From Alicyclobacillus sp. (GTDB taxonomy: Bacteria; Bacillota; Bacilli; Alicyclobacillales; Alicyclobacillaceae), in the NCBI GenBank assembly GCA_023511295.1, contig JAIMBT010000006.1, positions 83,672 through 147,671 of the forward strand: DNA of 64,000 bases, given 5' to 3'. Shown one piece after another: positions 43,737 to 51,667 of this stretch. The position numbers and the translations under genes were made by a program. The number at the start of each line of letters is the position of its first letter. The stretch's first letter is position 1. The notes under the pieces were generated by a model. It had not been told where the DNA came from and did not search any database. It saw nothing but the letters and a program-made list of their open reading frames with translations.

Positions 43737-43766
43737 AGTGTACGCTTTGGTTTCCGCATATTTCAA
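43737..43766 (-). promoter_or_regulatory. Promoter of the SDR gene
   Basis: Leftward TTGAAA (43766-43761) and TACACT (43742-43737) are 18 bases apart, 37 bases before the GTG start. It lies between the regulator gene and the SDR, so the SDR can be expressed separately. Confidence 0.65.
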
Positions 43767-43860
43767 CCGCGAAACTGTTCGCAGGAACGTGTGCGCGCAG
43801 GAGCAGGTGAACACATTGACACGAGTCCCGGCACCTCGACCGACAAGGATGTACCAACCA

Positions 43861-45309
43861 CTATCGGAGCTGTTCCAACACCCGTTCATACACGGCACTT
43901 TCCCGGATGCGACCGCGGCTCGCCAGGTAATCGACCGCCCACGTACACAGCGCCTCGATTTCGCGCTCGGCCTGCGCACGAAGCCCGACAAACCAGTCGT
44001 CGTAGATGGGGATGGCGCTGTCCACGTCCAGCATCCCCACCACTTGCCTCGTCAATCGGTAGCGCCGGTCCGGCGCCTCCTCCGCAACCGCTTCTTGAAT
44101 CCGTTGGAACACCTCGTAGGCGTCGCAATGAACCTGACCGAGCAGTTGAACGTGTTCCCTGTCCGCAGCCAAGAACACATCGTTCCCCTGCCGGGTCCGA
44201 AGCAGACGTTTCAGATGGGAAAGGTACACCCGAAGCGCCGGCCGACTCTTGGTGTACGGGACCTCCGGCCAGAGCGCATCGCAGATTTGCTCCCGCGTGG
44301 TCAAGGGATGAAAGACCAAGTACACCAGCAGCGACTTCGCAAAACGCTGATTCCATCCTTGCCGGACTTCTACGCCGTTCACCAAGACCCGAAAGCCTCG
44401 CAGCAGGTCGACTTGCAGCATATCCGCCGCCTCCAGCCTCTCCTTTCCCGCTTCGACCACATCCCGGACATAGACCTTCATGGCTCCATACAAATCGTCC
44501 ACGAACGGGTCGCGGGCCGCCGGGGTGCCATCTGGATGTCGAATGAATTCTGTAATCCACTCCGCCGTGAGTTGGGGTTGGTCGACCACCACGAAATAAG
44601 CTGCGCCCGGCACCACGCGGAAGCGGTATTCGGGTAAGTAAAAGCATGCAAGTGCACTCAGGTACGCCGGAAAGACGACATCTTGTTCGCCCGCCAGCAC
44701 CAGGGTCGGCACCGTCAACTGGCCCAGGTCTCGAAAAGGCTCATAAGCACAGGACAGCTCCATCACGCGTGCGTACGTCGCCGCGGACATCGGCTCGACA
44801 ATCCACCGCCGGTTCGGGTGACCGGGTGGTAACGCGGTCATAACCCGTTCGATGAACGCCATCGGAACGGTTGCGCCGCCTTCGCTGAGTGCTCTGCGGT
44901 GATTCTGAACCGCATCCGACACCGCGTGCATCGAAAACGGGAGCGATATCAGGGTCAATGTTTCCACAATGTCTGCGTTCAGCAAGGCGTATTTGAGAGC
45001 CACAATCGCGCCAAACCCATGCCCCACGAGATGGCAGTGTTCGATGCCAAGCTGCGACATCAGAAACTGCAAGTCTTCGTAATAGGTCTCCCAGTCCAGC
45101 GGCTCGGAACCCCGGTCGCTCTGTCCAAACCCTCTTAAGTCGTACACCAACACGTCGCGGGTTTGCTTCAAACCGGCCATCATCGGCGCAAAGACCTCGT
45201 GGGTTGCGACGTTGCCGTGAATCAAGATGAGCGGATGGGAGGCTCCAGCCGCCGTCGAGGTGTACCACACATAAAAAATTCGGTCCGTTCCCCTAGAAAT
45301 AAACGCCAT
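43861..45309 (-). CDS. Fusion of a degenerate alpha/beta-hydrolase domain and a BTAD/SARP-type DNA-binding domain
   Basis: Residues 1-265 form an alpha/beta-hydrolase fold (LILIHGNVATHEVF, DLRGFGQSDRG, LVGHGFGAIVALKYAL, LVLAGEQDVVFP). The nucleophile elbow GxSxG reads GHGFG (residues 96-100), so the Ser is a Gly; the catalytic His position is Tyr238 (PGAAYFVV); Asp210 remains. Residues about 298-385 resemble the winged helix of SARP/BTAD activators (LLRGFRVLVNGVEVRQGWNQRFAKSLLVYLVFHP, LWPEVPYTKSRPALRVYLSHLKRLL), and the helical BTAD part follows. It is probably a cytoplasmic transcription factor whose dead hydrolase domain binds a small ligand. The ligand and targets are unknown; the neighbouring SDR and Mo-hydroxylase operon are candidates. 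Confidence 0.85.
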   Translation of the reverse strand: MAFISRGTDRIFYVWYTSTAAGASHPLILIHGNVATHEVFAPMMAGLKQTRDVLVYDLRGFGQSDRGSEPLDWETYYEDLQFLMSQLGIEHCHLVGHGFGAIVALKYALLNADIVETLTLISLPFSMHAVSDAVQNHRRALSEGGATVPMAFIERVMTALPPGHPNRRWIVEPMSAATYARVMELSCAYEPFRDLGQLTVPTLVLAGEQDVVFPAYLSALACFYLPEYRFRVVPGAAYFVVVDQPQLTAEWITEFIRHPDGTPAARDPFVDDLYGAMKVYVRDVVEAGKERLEAADMLQVDLLRGFRVLVNGVEVRQGWNQRFAKSLLVYLVFHPLTTREQICDALWPEVPYTKSRPALRVYLSHLKRLLRTRQGNDVFLAADREHVQLLGQVHCDAYEVFQRIQEAVAEEAPDRRYRLTRQVVGMLDVDSAIPIYDDWFVGLRAQAEREIEALCTWAVDYLASRGRIRESAVYERVLEQLR

Positions 45310-45402
45310 CGGAATCCCCCGCAGTGACCCGTACCATCAACCTCTGTAGCGCAAGTGTAACACCTCTTGATCTACCATGCCTCTATCCATTCAGAGACAG
45401 GA

Positions 45403-45891
45403 ATGAGGACTTTGCGCCCGCTCCAAGAGGCATCCACCGAACGAAAGTACCCCAGGCTTCGTTTGACGAACGATCCGCTGACCGGCAGCATCCAGATTGT
45501 CGAGGTTCGAGGCCGTGCTGTTCAGTCTCGATGGACAACGATCTACGTGCGAGACGTCAGCCAAACAGGTTTGTGCTTCGCCTCCGACGTCTCGTTCCCG
45601 GTTCGTTGCGACTACCTCGTGCAGATGCGCTTCACCGATGACGGCCAACGGGTCGGCTTGCAAGGGTTCATCCGATGGCGGGCAACTCTGCCGCTACACA
45701 ACTTGTACCTGCACGGCTGTCAATTCACGCCCGACTCGGCGGATAACGGCGGATGGACCCGACTGCTCGCCGGGTTGTTGGAACGGATTCAGCGGTACCG
45801 AACCCCCTGCCTGGAAGCGTATCGCGCTCCGGACGTGTGGCATTCCACGCCTCCCTCGCTGGCCCGCTCGCCGTTCGCACGACCTCTGTAG
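45403..45891 (+). CDS. PilZ-like domain protein
   Basis: The 162-residue protein resembles PilZ domains: RKYPRLRL near the N-terminus (the RxxxR element is only partly kept), VRDVSQTGLCFASDVSFPV in place of DxSxxG, and the beta strands VGLQGFIRWRATL and YLHGCQFT. PilZ proteins bind c-di-GMP and alter motility or exopolysaccharide. I chose the ATG at 45403 (AGGA close upstream); a TTG at 45367 is possible. The last ~30 residues are Pro/Ser-rich. The gene is monocistronic and ends at a strong terminator. Confidence 0.7.
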   Translation: MRTLRPLQEASTERKYPRLRLTNDPLTGSIQIVEVRGRAVQSRWTTIYVRDVSQTGLCFASDVSFPVRCDYLVQMRFTDDGQRVGLQGFIRWRATLPLHNLYLHGCQFTPDSADNGGWTRLLAGLLERIQRYRTPCLEAYRAPDVWHSTPPSLARSPFARPL

Positions 45892-45895
45892 AAAC

Positions 45896-45938
45896 AAAAT
45901 TCCACTGCCCTGTGTCACTTCTCGGGCAGTGGAATTTT
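45896..45938. terminator. Bidirectional intrinsic terminator (PilZ-like gene and tRNA-Gly)
   Basis: A perfect 15-bp stem (45896-45910 with 45924-45938) has T-rich tails on both strands: six consecutive T at 45935-45940 on the plus strand and TTTTG on the complement. Confidence 0.93.
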
Positions 45939-45942
45939 TTTC

Positions 45943-46016
45943 TGGAGCGGGTGATGGGAATCGAACCCACGCTACCAGCTTGGAAGGCTGGAGTTCTACC
46001 ATTGAACTACACCCGC
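45943..46016 (-). tRNA. tRNA-Gly (anticodon TCC)
   Basis: The complement folds as a 74-base tRNA: acceptor GCGGGTG/CACCCGC, D-arm, anticodon stem CCAGC/GCTGG with loop CTTCCAA (anticodon TCC), T-arm with GGTTCGATTCC, and an encoded CCA end. It has its own promoter at 46039-46068 and a terminator just downstream. Confidence 0.97.
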
Positions 46017-46038
46017 ATCTTCAAACCAATCGAGGATG

Positions 46039-46068
46039 ATTATATTACAACCGACAGCGACGGTGCAA
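46039..46068 (-). promoter_or_regulatory. Promoter of tRNA-Gly(TCC)
   Basis: Leftward TTGCAC (46068-46063) and a perfect TATAAT (46044-46039) are 18 bases apart, placing the start of transcription about 15 bases before the tRNA. Confidence 0.85.
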
Positions 46069-46222
46069 CTGGTTCTCAGCCGATGACGGGCGCCGGATTG
46101 GACCCAGGCGCCACGTACCGGCCGCAGCAGCGGAAAAGGGGGGCGAGGCTTCGCAAAATGACCGCGCATCGAGCCACATCGGTGGTGATCTCCCGCGGGG
46201 ACTGCTATATACTGAGCGCGGT

Positions 46223-48133
46223 ATGCAACCTTGTGAAGGCTGGGTGGTTTGTCTGCTGTCCACAATCAAGCGGATTTTGATTGGCCGGCCCCTCAAAACC
46301 AAAGAGACCAGTCACGTGAAGATTGGCATCTTTCGGGGTATGGCGGTGATGACGCCGGACGCCTTGTCCAGTGTCGCGTACGCGACAGATCAGATGGAGT
46401 CCATCCTCGTGGTTTTGACGGGCGCCGCCGCGACCAAGATGTACATCACGGACGTACTCGGTTTCTCGATGCTCGGGACGTTCATCATTGTTGGGCTGGC
46501 ATTCCTGTTGTACCTGGCCTACCGCAACATCATCCACGCCTATCCGCAAGGCGGTGGGGCGTACGCGATTGGCCGCAACGATCTGGGCAAGTTTTGGGGG
46601 CTGTCGGCAGCGTCGACGCTGATTGTCGGATACACGCTGACGGTCGCCGTGTCCGTCGCAGCGGGTGTCGATGCGATTGGTCCCATCATTCCCGTCATCG
46701 GAATGCACAAGATGATTGCCAACATCGTCCTGACGCTCATCATCATGGGCATCAACCTGCGTGGCACCAGCGAGTCCGCGAACGTATTCGTGCCCTTCAC
46801 GTATGTGTTCATCGGCTGCATCTTCGTGCTCGGCGTAGCGGCCGGCATCAAGGCCATCCTGCACCCGTCCGCCGTCCACGTCCCGACCCTGACAGGCATG
46901 CACGCGGTTCAGGGGATGGGACTCTATTTATTTCTCAAGATGTTCGCGAACGGGTGCAGCGCCCTCACCGGTGTCGAAGCGGTGTCCAACTCCGTCCCAG
47001 TGTTCAAGGATCCGGCGCCGGAAAGAGCTAAACGCCTGTTGCTCACCCTGGTCATCACCCTCAGCTGCTTGTTCGTGATTGTGTCCGGCATCGCCATGAT
47101 CCACGGCCTGACCTACAATCCGGACGTCCCGCTCATCAATCAGGAGTCGATGGTGGTCTTTGGCACGCGCGGGTTGGGCTATCTCATCACGGTCATCATC
47201 TCCTTCTCAACGATGTGCATCCTCGGCATCGCGGCCAACACAGCGTTTACCGGTTGTCCGGCCCTGTGGTCCTCCATGGCCCGGGACGGGTTCATGCCGA
47301 GGTGGGTGTTGCATAAGGGAGATCGGCTCGTCTACAGCAACGGCATCATGTTCTTGACGGTGATCTCCTTGGCATTGACGATTGGGTTCGATGCGAAGGT
47401 CAACGAGCTCATGCCACTGTACGGCGTGTCGGTGTTTTACACATTCAGCGTCTCCCAACTGGGCATGGTGGTACGTACCATTCGCGAAAAGAAACCGCGC
47501 TGGGCCCTGCGGGCGGCGACCAGCGCCTGCGGGTTCGCACTGACTGCTGGCGCATGCCTCATCTTCGGCATCGCCCGGTTCACCAGCGGCGCATGGCTGG
47601 TCTTTGTCTGTGTGCCGCTCATGGTCGTGATGTTCAGCAAGATTCAGACACATTACGAACAGGTCCGCGAGGACCTCAAGTACGACTTCTCGCGGCCGCT
47701 GCACGTGGGCGCGAATGCTATCACCATCGTTCCGATTGCGTCCATCAACCGCTCGTCCGTCCATGCACTGGAATACGCGCTCGCGAACTTCAAGAACGTG
47801 ATTGCGGTCAACGTGATTGCAGTCGACTCTGAAGAGGAAGCGCGCAGACGCGAGGCGAAAATCCGTCAAGAATGGGAGCGATTGGACGCTGGCATACCGT
47901 TGGTGGTCATCCATTCCCAGTACAGAGCGGTCGCAAAGCGACTGCAGCGGTTCATCGAGATTGAACTGGACCACTATGACAACGACAACATCACGGTCGT
48001 GGTGCCGCAATTCATCACGAAGCGCTGGTGGCACAAACTCCTGCACAACAAAACCGGCACTGTTCTGATGGCGTGGCTGTTGCTGAGCAAATCGGTGAAG
48101 GTGATGGCCGTCCCGTACCGGCTTTCACGGTGA
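46223..48133 (+). CDS. APC-superfamily transporter, KimA-like (potassium/amino acid permease)
   Basis: The 636-residue protein has about 12 membrane helices and a C-terminal cytoplasmic domain (about residues 490-630, with KNVIAVNVIAVDSEEEA and DHYDNDNITVVVPQF). The IKRILIGRPLKTKE...MTPDALSSVAYATDQ start and GGGAYAIGRNDLG segment match the KimA/YdaO group, which imports K+ with protons in Bacillus and is inhibited by c-di-AMP. Amino acid transport is the alternative. Start is unsure: ATG at 46223 has a poor ribosome site and an in-frame GTG at 46244 follows GAAGG. A TATACT at 46208-46213 probably belongs to its promoter. No ydaO-type riboswitch was recognised. Confidence 0.85.
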   Translation: MQPCEGWVVCLLSTIKRILIGRPLKTKETSHVKIGIFRGMAVMTPDALSSVAYATDQMESILVVLTGAAATKMYITDVLGFSMLGTFIIVGLAFLLYLAYRNIIHAYPQGGGAYAIGRNDLGKFWGLSAASTLIVGYTLTVAVSVAAGVDAIGPIIPVIGMHKMIANIVLTLIIMGINLRGTSESANVFVPFTYVFIGCIFVLGVAAGIKAILHPSAVHVPTLTGMHAVQGMGLYLFLKMFANGCSALTGVEAVSNSVPVFKDPAPERAKRLLLTLVITLSCLFVIVSGIAMIHGLTYNPDVPLINQESMVVFGTRGLGYLITVIISFSTMCILGIAANTAFTGCPALWSSMARDGFMPRWVLHKGDRLVYSNGIMFLTVISLALTIGFDAKVNELMPLYGVSVFYTFSVSQLGMVVRTIREKKPRWALRAATSACGFALTAGACLIFGIARFTSGAWLVFVCVPLMVVMFSKIQTHYEQVREDLKYDFSRPLHVGANAITIVPIASINRSSVHALEYALANFKNVIAVNVIAVDSEEEARRREAKIRQEWERLDAGIPLVVIHSQYRAVAKRLQRFIEIELDHYDNDNITVVVPQFITKRWWHKLLHNKTGTVLMAWLLLSKSVKVMAVPYRLSR

Positions 48134-48312
48134 CGGGCGAGGCTGCGGACCGTTGTCCATCAACGAAGTCCGTGGCAACCGCCGCCGCAAACCGACGAGA
48201 CTCGCCTGGAGCACATCGGCTCGGCCCGGTATAATGGAGGGCATGGACAGGCGACGTCTGCTCGGACGGGCCCATCCGGTGCTCGAGCGGGCGAGAAGGG
48301 GCGGATCTCGGC

Positions 48313-48726
48313 ATGCATCCCTACCGATTTTCACACGACCTGCGGGTGCGCTGGGCAGAAGTGGATGCGCAGCGGATTGTGTTCAACGCGCACTACCTGA
48401 CCTATGTGGACATCGCGTTCGCGGAGTATCTGCGGCGGGGACTGCAGGTGAGCGACGGGGAGATGTTGCACACCGTGATTGCCCGAACCACACTGAACTT
48501 CCGCCAACCGGCACACTACGACGAGTTGTTGACCATCTGGGTGCGTACCGCGCGCATCGGGCGAACCAGCTTAACGGTTCTGTTTTGCATCTGCCGCGGC
48601 GAAGACGTGCTGGCAGAGGTGGAGACGACGTACGTGCATGTCGACGTGGAGACCGGACGGCCGACGGCGGTGCCGGATGATTGGCGGGAGAAAATGATGG
48701 CGTACGAACCGGGGTTGACGGCTTAA
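48313..48726 (+). CDS. Acyl-CoA thioesterase, 4-hydroxybenzoyl-CoA thioesterase/YbgC family
   Basis: The 137-residue hot-dog protein has the family motif VRWAEVDAQRIVFNAHYLTYVDIAFAEYLR, in which the Asp and following HY block form the active site, and ISFRQPAHYDELL-like strands. It hydrolyses acyl- or aryl-CoA esters. The ATG at 48313 follows GAGAAGGGGC at a long distance. A TATAAT at 48232-48237 is a likely -10. It precedes an SDR gene by 53 bases, probably one transcript. Confidence 0.92.
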   Translation: MHPYRFSHDLRVRWAEVDAQRIVFNAHYLTYVDIAFAEYLRRGLQVSDGEMLHTVIARTTLNFRQPAHYDELLTIWVRTARIGRTSLTVLFCICRGEDVLAEVETTYVHVDVETGRPTAVPDDWREKMMAYEPGLTA

Positions 48727-48779
48727 GGGCGCCGGGTCCGTTGCCGCCGCGAGATTGGTTTGGAGAGAGGGATACAACC

Positions 48780-49538
48780 ATGCGGTTTCAGGATAAAGTT
48801 GCGATTGTCACCGGAGGAGCGGGCGGGATTGGCCGCGCGAGCGCGAAGCGGTTTGCGGAGGGTGGCGCCAAGGTGGTCGTGGCGGATCTGCGCCGAGACG
48901 CAGGGCAGGCGGCCGTGCAAGAGATTCAGGCGGCGGGCGGATCTGCGATGTTTGTGCCGGTCGACGTGACAGACTACGACAGCGTGTCCAGCCTGGTCCG
49001 GGAGACGGTGGACACGTACGGGCAACTCGACATCATGTTCAACAACGCCGGCGTGTTTGGGGACGGACAGAAGGACTTGCTCTCGATGCCGATTGAGGAG
49101 TACCAGCGGATCGTCCGCATCAACCAGGACGGCGTATTTTACGGTATCCGCGCAGCGGCCTTGGCGATGAAGGAGCGTGGCGGCGTCATCATCAACACGG
49201 CGTCCATCTACGCGTTCATCGCAGATCGGCGACAGTTGCCATACCACGCGACGAAGGCGGCGGTGGTCGGCATGACGAAGGCGGCAGCGCTGGACTTGGC
49301 GAAGTACAACATCCGCGTGGTCGCCATCGCCCCGAGTATGATTGACACCCCGTTGATTGACCGTTGGCGCAGTGATGAGCGGGTTTGGAACAGCATCCGC
49401 AAGGCGCAGATGCGGCTACAGGTGGGTACGGCGGAGCAGGTCGCTCAAGTGGTGGCCTTCCTCGCGAGCGACGAGGCGTCATTTGTCAATGGGCACGAGT
49501 TCTACGTAGACGACGGCGCAGCGGCGTTCAAGCGGTAA
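48780..49538 (+). CDS. Short-chain dehydrogenase/reductase
   Basis: The 252-residue SDR has TGGAGGIGRASA, VADLRRDAG (Asp, NAD-favouring), FNNAGVFGDG, the catalytic Ser in NTASIYAFI, YHATK with Tyr and Lys, and APSMIDTPLID. It follows the thioesterase gene and faces the DAHP synthase gene, with a hairpin between. It could serve the nearby CHC-CoA pathway as a hydroxyacyl dehydrogenase, but this is only from position. Confidence 0.93.
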   Translation: MRFQDKVAIVTGGAGGIGRASAKRFAEGGAKVVVADLRRDAGQAAVQEIQAAGGSAMFVPVDVTDYDSVSSLVRETVDTYGQLDIMFNNAGVFGDGQKDLLSMPIEEYQRIVRINQDGVFYGIRAAALAMKERGGVIINTASIYAFIADRRQLPYHATKAAVVGMTKAAALDLAKYNIRVVAIAPSMIDTPLIDRWRSDERVWNSIRKAQMRLQVGTAEQVAQVVAFLASDEASFVNGHEFYVDDGAAAFKR

Positions 49539-49541
49539 CCG

Positions 49542-49571
49542 CCGAGGGGTGCGCGCTCGGCACCCTCGGCC
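49542..49571. terminator. Hairpin between the SDR and DAHP synthase genes
   Basis: A near-perfect stem (gccgaggggtgc with gcaccctcggc, one bulge) lies three bases past the SDR stop and is followed by CGTTTCC. It probably ends both converging units. Confidence 0.6.
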
Positions 49572-49624
49572 GTTTCCCTGCCCGAACGGAACCCACATCC
49601 CCGATGAATACCCAGGCAGCCGAC

Positions 49625-50485
49625 TCAGGCGTTGATCTGCCCGACAGCGACCGACGAGCCTCGCGGCAGTCCGTGTACCGCGGTCCACACCTGGCGAACC
49701 TGGGTCACCATCTCGGCGAACGCATCCAACGTCAGCGACTGCTGCCCGTCGGAGACGGCCTTCTCTGGTTCCGGGTGCACCTCGACAATCAAGCCGGATG
49801 CGCCAGCGGCAATCCCCGCGCGGGCCATCGGCAGGACGTAGCGCGCGTACCCTGTGCCGTGACTGGGATCCACGACGACAGGCAGGTGCGTGAGTTCCTG
49901 AGCAACCGGAACCGCGTTGAGGTCGAGCGTGTTGCGCGTCGACGTCTCAAAGGTGCGGATACCCCGCTCGCACAGAATCACGTTCGGGTTCCCACCGGCG
50001 AGGATGTACTCCGCCGACATCAGCCACTCCTCCACCGTGTTCGAGAACCCACGTTTCAGCATGACCGGGCGGTTCGTCTTGCCGACCGCCTTCAGCAGTG
50101 GGAAGTTCTGCATGTTCCGGGCGCCAATCTGAAGGATGTCGACGTACTCCGCGACCAGCGCCACGGCGTCGGGTTCCATCACTTCGGAGATGACCGGCAT
50201 CCCCGTGATGCTGCGCGCCTCGGCCAGGTAGCGAAGTCCCTCCTCGCCCAGTCCTTGGAACGAGTACGGAGACGATCTCGGCTTGAACGCCCCGCCGCGC
50301 AGGATGTCCGCACCCGCGCTTTTGACCGCGAGGGCGATGTCAATCAGCCCCTCCCGAGTCTCTACGGAGCACGGCCCGGCCATAAGGACCGGCTGGTCTC
50401 CGCCAATCAATACATGGCCCACGCGGACGATGGAATCCTCCGGATGTTCCTCCCGGCTCGCCAACGGATACGGTTTACGCGACAT
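49625..50485 (-). CDS. aroF: 3-deoxy-7-phosphoheptulonate synthase (DAHP synthase, type I beta)
   Basis: The enzyme joins PEP and erythrose-4-phosphate in the first shikimate step. The 286-residue protein has [70 protein letters not shown] and [13 protein letters not shown], with the metal-binding Cys, His, Glu and Asp. It has no N-terminal chorismate mutase or ferredoxin-like regulatory domain, so it is probably not feedback-controlled by prephenate. It is last of a leftward run with acyl-CoA dehydrogenase, CoA ligase and an AroA homologue, which suggests a dedicated shikimate supply. Confidence 0.95.
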   Translation of the reverse strand: MSRKPYPLASREEHPEDSIVRVGHVLIGGDQPVLMAGPCSVETREGLIDIALAVKSAGADILRGGAFKPRSSPYSFQGLGEEGLRYLAEARSITGMPVISEVMEPDAVALVAEYVDILQIGARNMQNFPLLKAVGKTNRPVMLKRGFSNTVEEWLMSAEYILAGGNPNVILCERGIRTFETSTRNTLDLNAVPVAQELTHLPVVVDPSHGTGYARYVLPMARAGIAAGASGLIVEVHPEPEKAVSDGQQSLTLDAFAEMVTQVRQVWTAVHGLPRGSSVAVGQINA

Positions 50486-50530
50486 GGTACATCCTCCTCT
50501 TCGTTGGAAACTGCCCTGTGTCCGCCGCCC

Positions 50531-51664
50531 TCAGCGCCCGCCTCGAAGCAGCGCGCGGGCGATGGTCATCTTCTGGGTTTCCGACGTGCCCTCTTCAAAC
50601 CGCTGCATCCGCGCATCCCGGTAGATGCGCTCCATCTCACCTTTGAAATAGCCAATCCCGCCAAAGATCTGCAGCGCCTTGTCGGTGACGCGCTGCAACA
50701 TCTCGGTGCCCTGGAGCTTCGCCATCGAAGCGAGTGCAGCGCTCGGCTCACCTTGCTCAAATGCCCTTCCGGCGTAGAGAACCAGTTGTCGCGCGGCCGC
50801 GATGTCCGTCGCCATCTCGGCCAGCCACATCTGGATGGTCGGCCGCTCGGCCAGTGGCTTGCCAAACGTGACGCGCGCCTTGGCGTGTTCCACCGCCAAC
50901 TCGAGCGCCCGCTCGGCCAACCCCACGCAGGTCATACCGATGGCCGTGCGGCTCGGGTCGAGAAACCCGGCGAATGCCACCTTCAGCCCGTCGCCCTCTG
51001 CGCCCAGGCGGTTCTCCACCGGGACGCGGCAGTCGCAGAGGACCAGGTGTCCGTGGCCGGTACCCGTGATACCCATCGCGGGCGGCATCGGCCGGATTTC
51101 TAGCCCCGGTGCGTCGCGCGGGACGAGCAGCGCCAGCGTCCCCTCGCCCCCCGTCGTGCCCTCGAGCCGACAGAAGAGCAGAAAGTAGTCCGTGACGTCC
51201 GAGAAGATAATCATCCACTTCTCGCCGTTCACCACGTACGCGTCGCCATCGCGCCGCGCCGTCGTCTTGATGTCCGTGCCGGACCCGGAGTTCGGCTCGG
51301 TGAGCGTGAACGTCGCGCGCAGTTCTCCCTGCACGAACGGGATGACGAATCGATCCCGCTGGGCCGGCGTCGCGGCCTGGTCCAAACTGCGCCAGAGTCC
51401 GTTTGCCACGTGCACCATCACGCGCATGCTGCCGTGCAGGTGCGAGAACAGCGCGAGCAGCTCCAGGTACTGCGTGAACGGGAGACCGAAGCCGCCGTAC
51501 GCTTCCGGCGCGGCGAGGCGGAGGTACCCCCGCTGCCGCAGTTCCGACCACACCTCCGGGCCCACCTGACCCGTCTCCTCAATCTGGTGTCCCAAGTCTG
51601 CCCCGCGGCCGCGGACGAACGTCTCCACGTCCTCTCGCAGTTGTGCAAACCGAGCTGAGTCCAT
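50531..51664 (-). CDS. Acyl-CoA dehydrogenase of the CHC-type cluster
   Basis: The 377-residue FAD enzyme has the ACAD blocks YGGFGLPFTQYLELLA, FTLTEPNSGSGTDIKTTARR, NGEKWMIIFSDV, GVGLAERALELAVEHAKAR-like helix and the C-terminal YRDARMQRFEEGTSETQKMTIAR with the catalytic Glu before Gly-Thr. In a CHC-CoA pathway such an enzyme would act on cyclohexenyl- or hydroxylated cyclohexenyl-CoA intermediates. The start lies 3 bases after the ligase stop with GGGGGAGG upstream, so coupling is likely. Confidence 0.92.
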   Translation of the reverse strand: MDSARFAQLREDVETFVRGRGADLGHQIEETGQVGPEVWSELRQRGYLRLAAPEAYGGFGLPFTQYLELLALFSHLHGSMRVMVHVANGLWRSLDQAATPAQRDRFVIPFVQGELRATFTLTEPNSGSGTDIKTTARRDGDAYVVNGEKWMIIFSDVTDYFLLFCRLEGTTGGEGTLALLVPRDAPGLEIRPMPPAMGITGTGHGHLVLCDCRVPVENRLGAEGDGLKVAFAGFLDPSRTAIGMTCVGLAERALELAVEHAKARVTFGKPLAERPTIQMWLAEMATDIAAARQLVLYAGRAFEQGEPSAALASMAKLQGTEMLQRVTDKALQIFGGIGYFKGEMERIYRDARMQRFEEGTSETQKMTIARALLRGGR

Positions 51665-51667
51665 CCG

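Noticed and set aside
45694..46039. Frames on both strands across 45.7-46.0 kb (MVELQPSKLVAWVRFPSPAP... and a plus-strand counterpart)
   Set aside because: They are translations of tRNA-Gly(TCC) and its terminator, not genes.
46017..46222. ydaO-type c-di-AMP riboswitch upstream of the KimA-like gene
   Set aside because: The region is short and I could not find the conserved riboswitch blocks; an Infernal search with the ydaO-yuaA model would decide.
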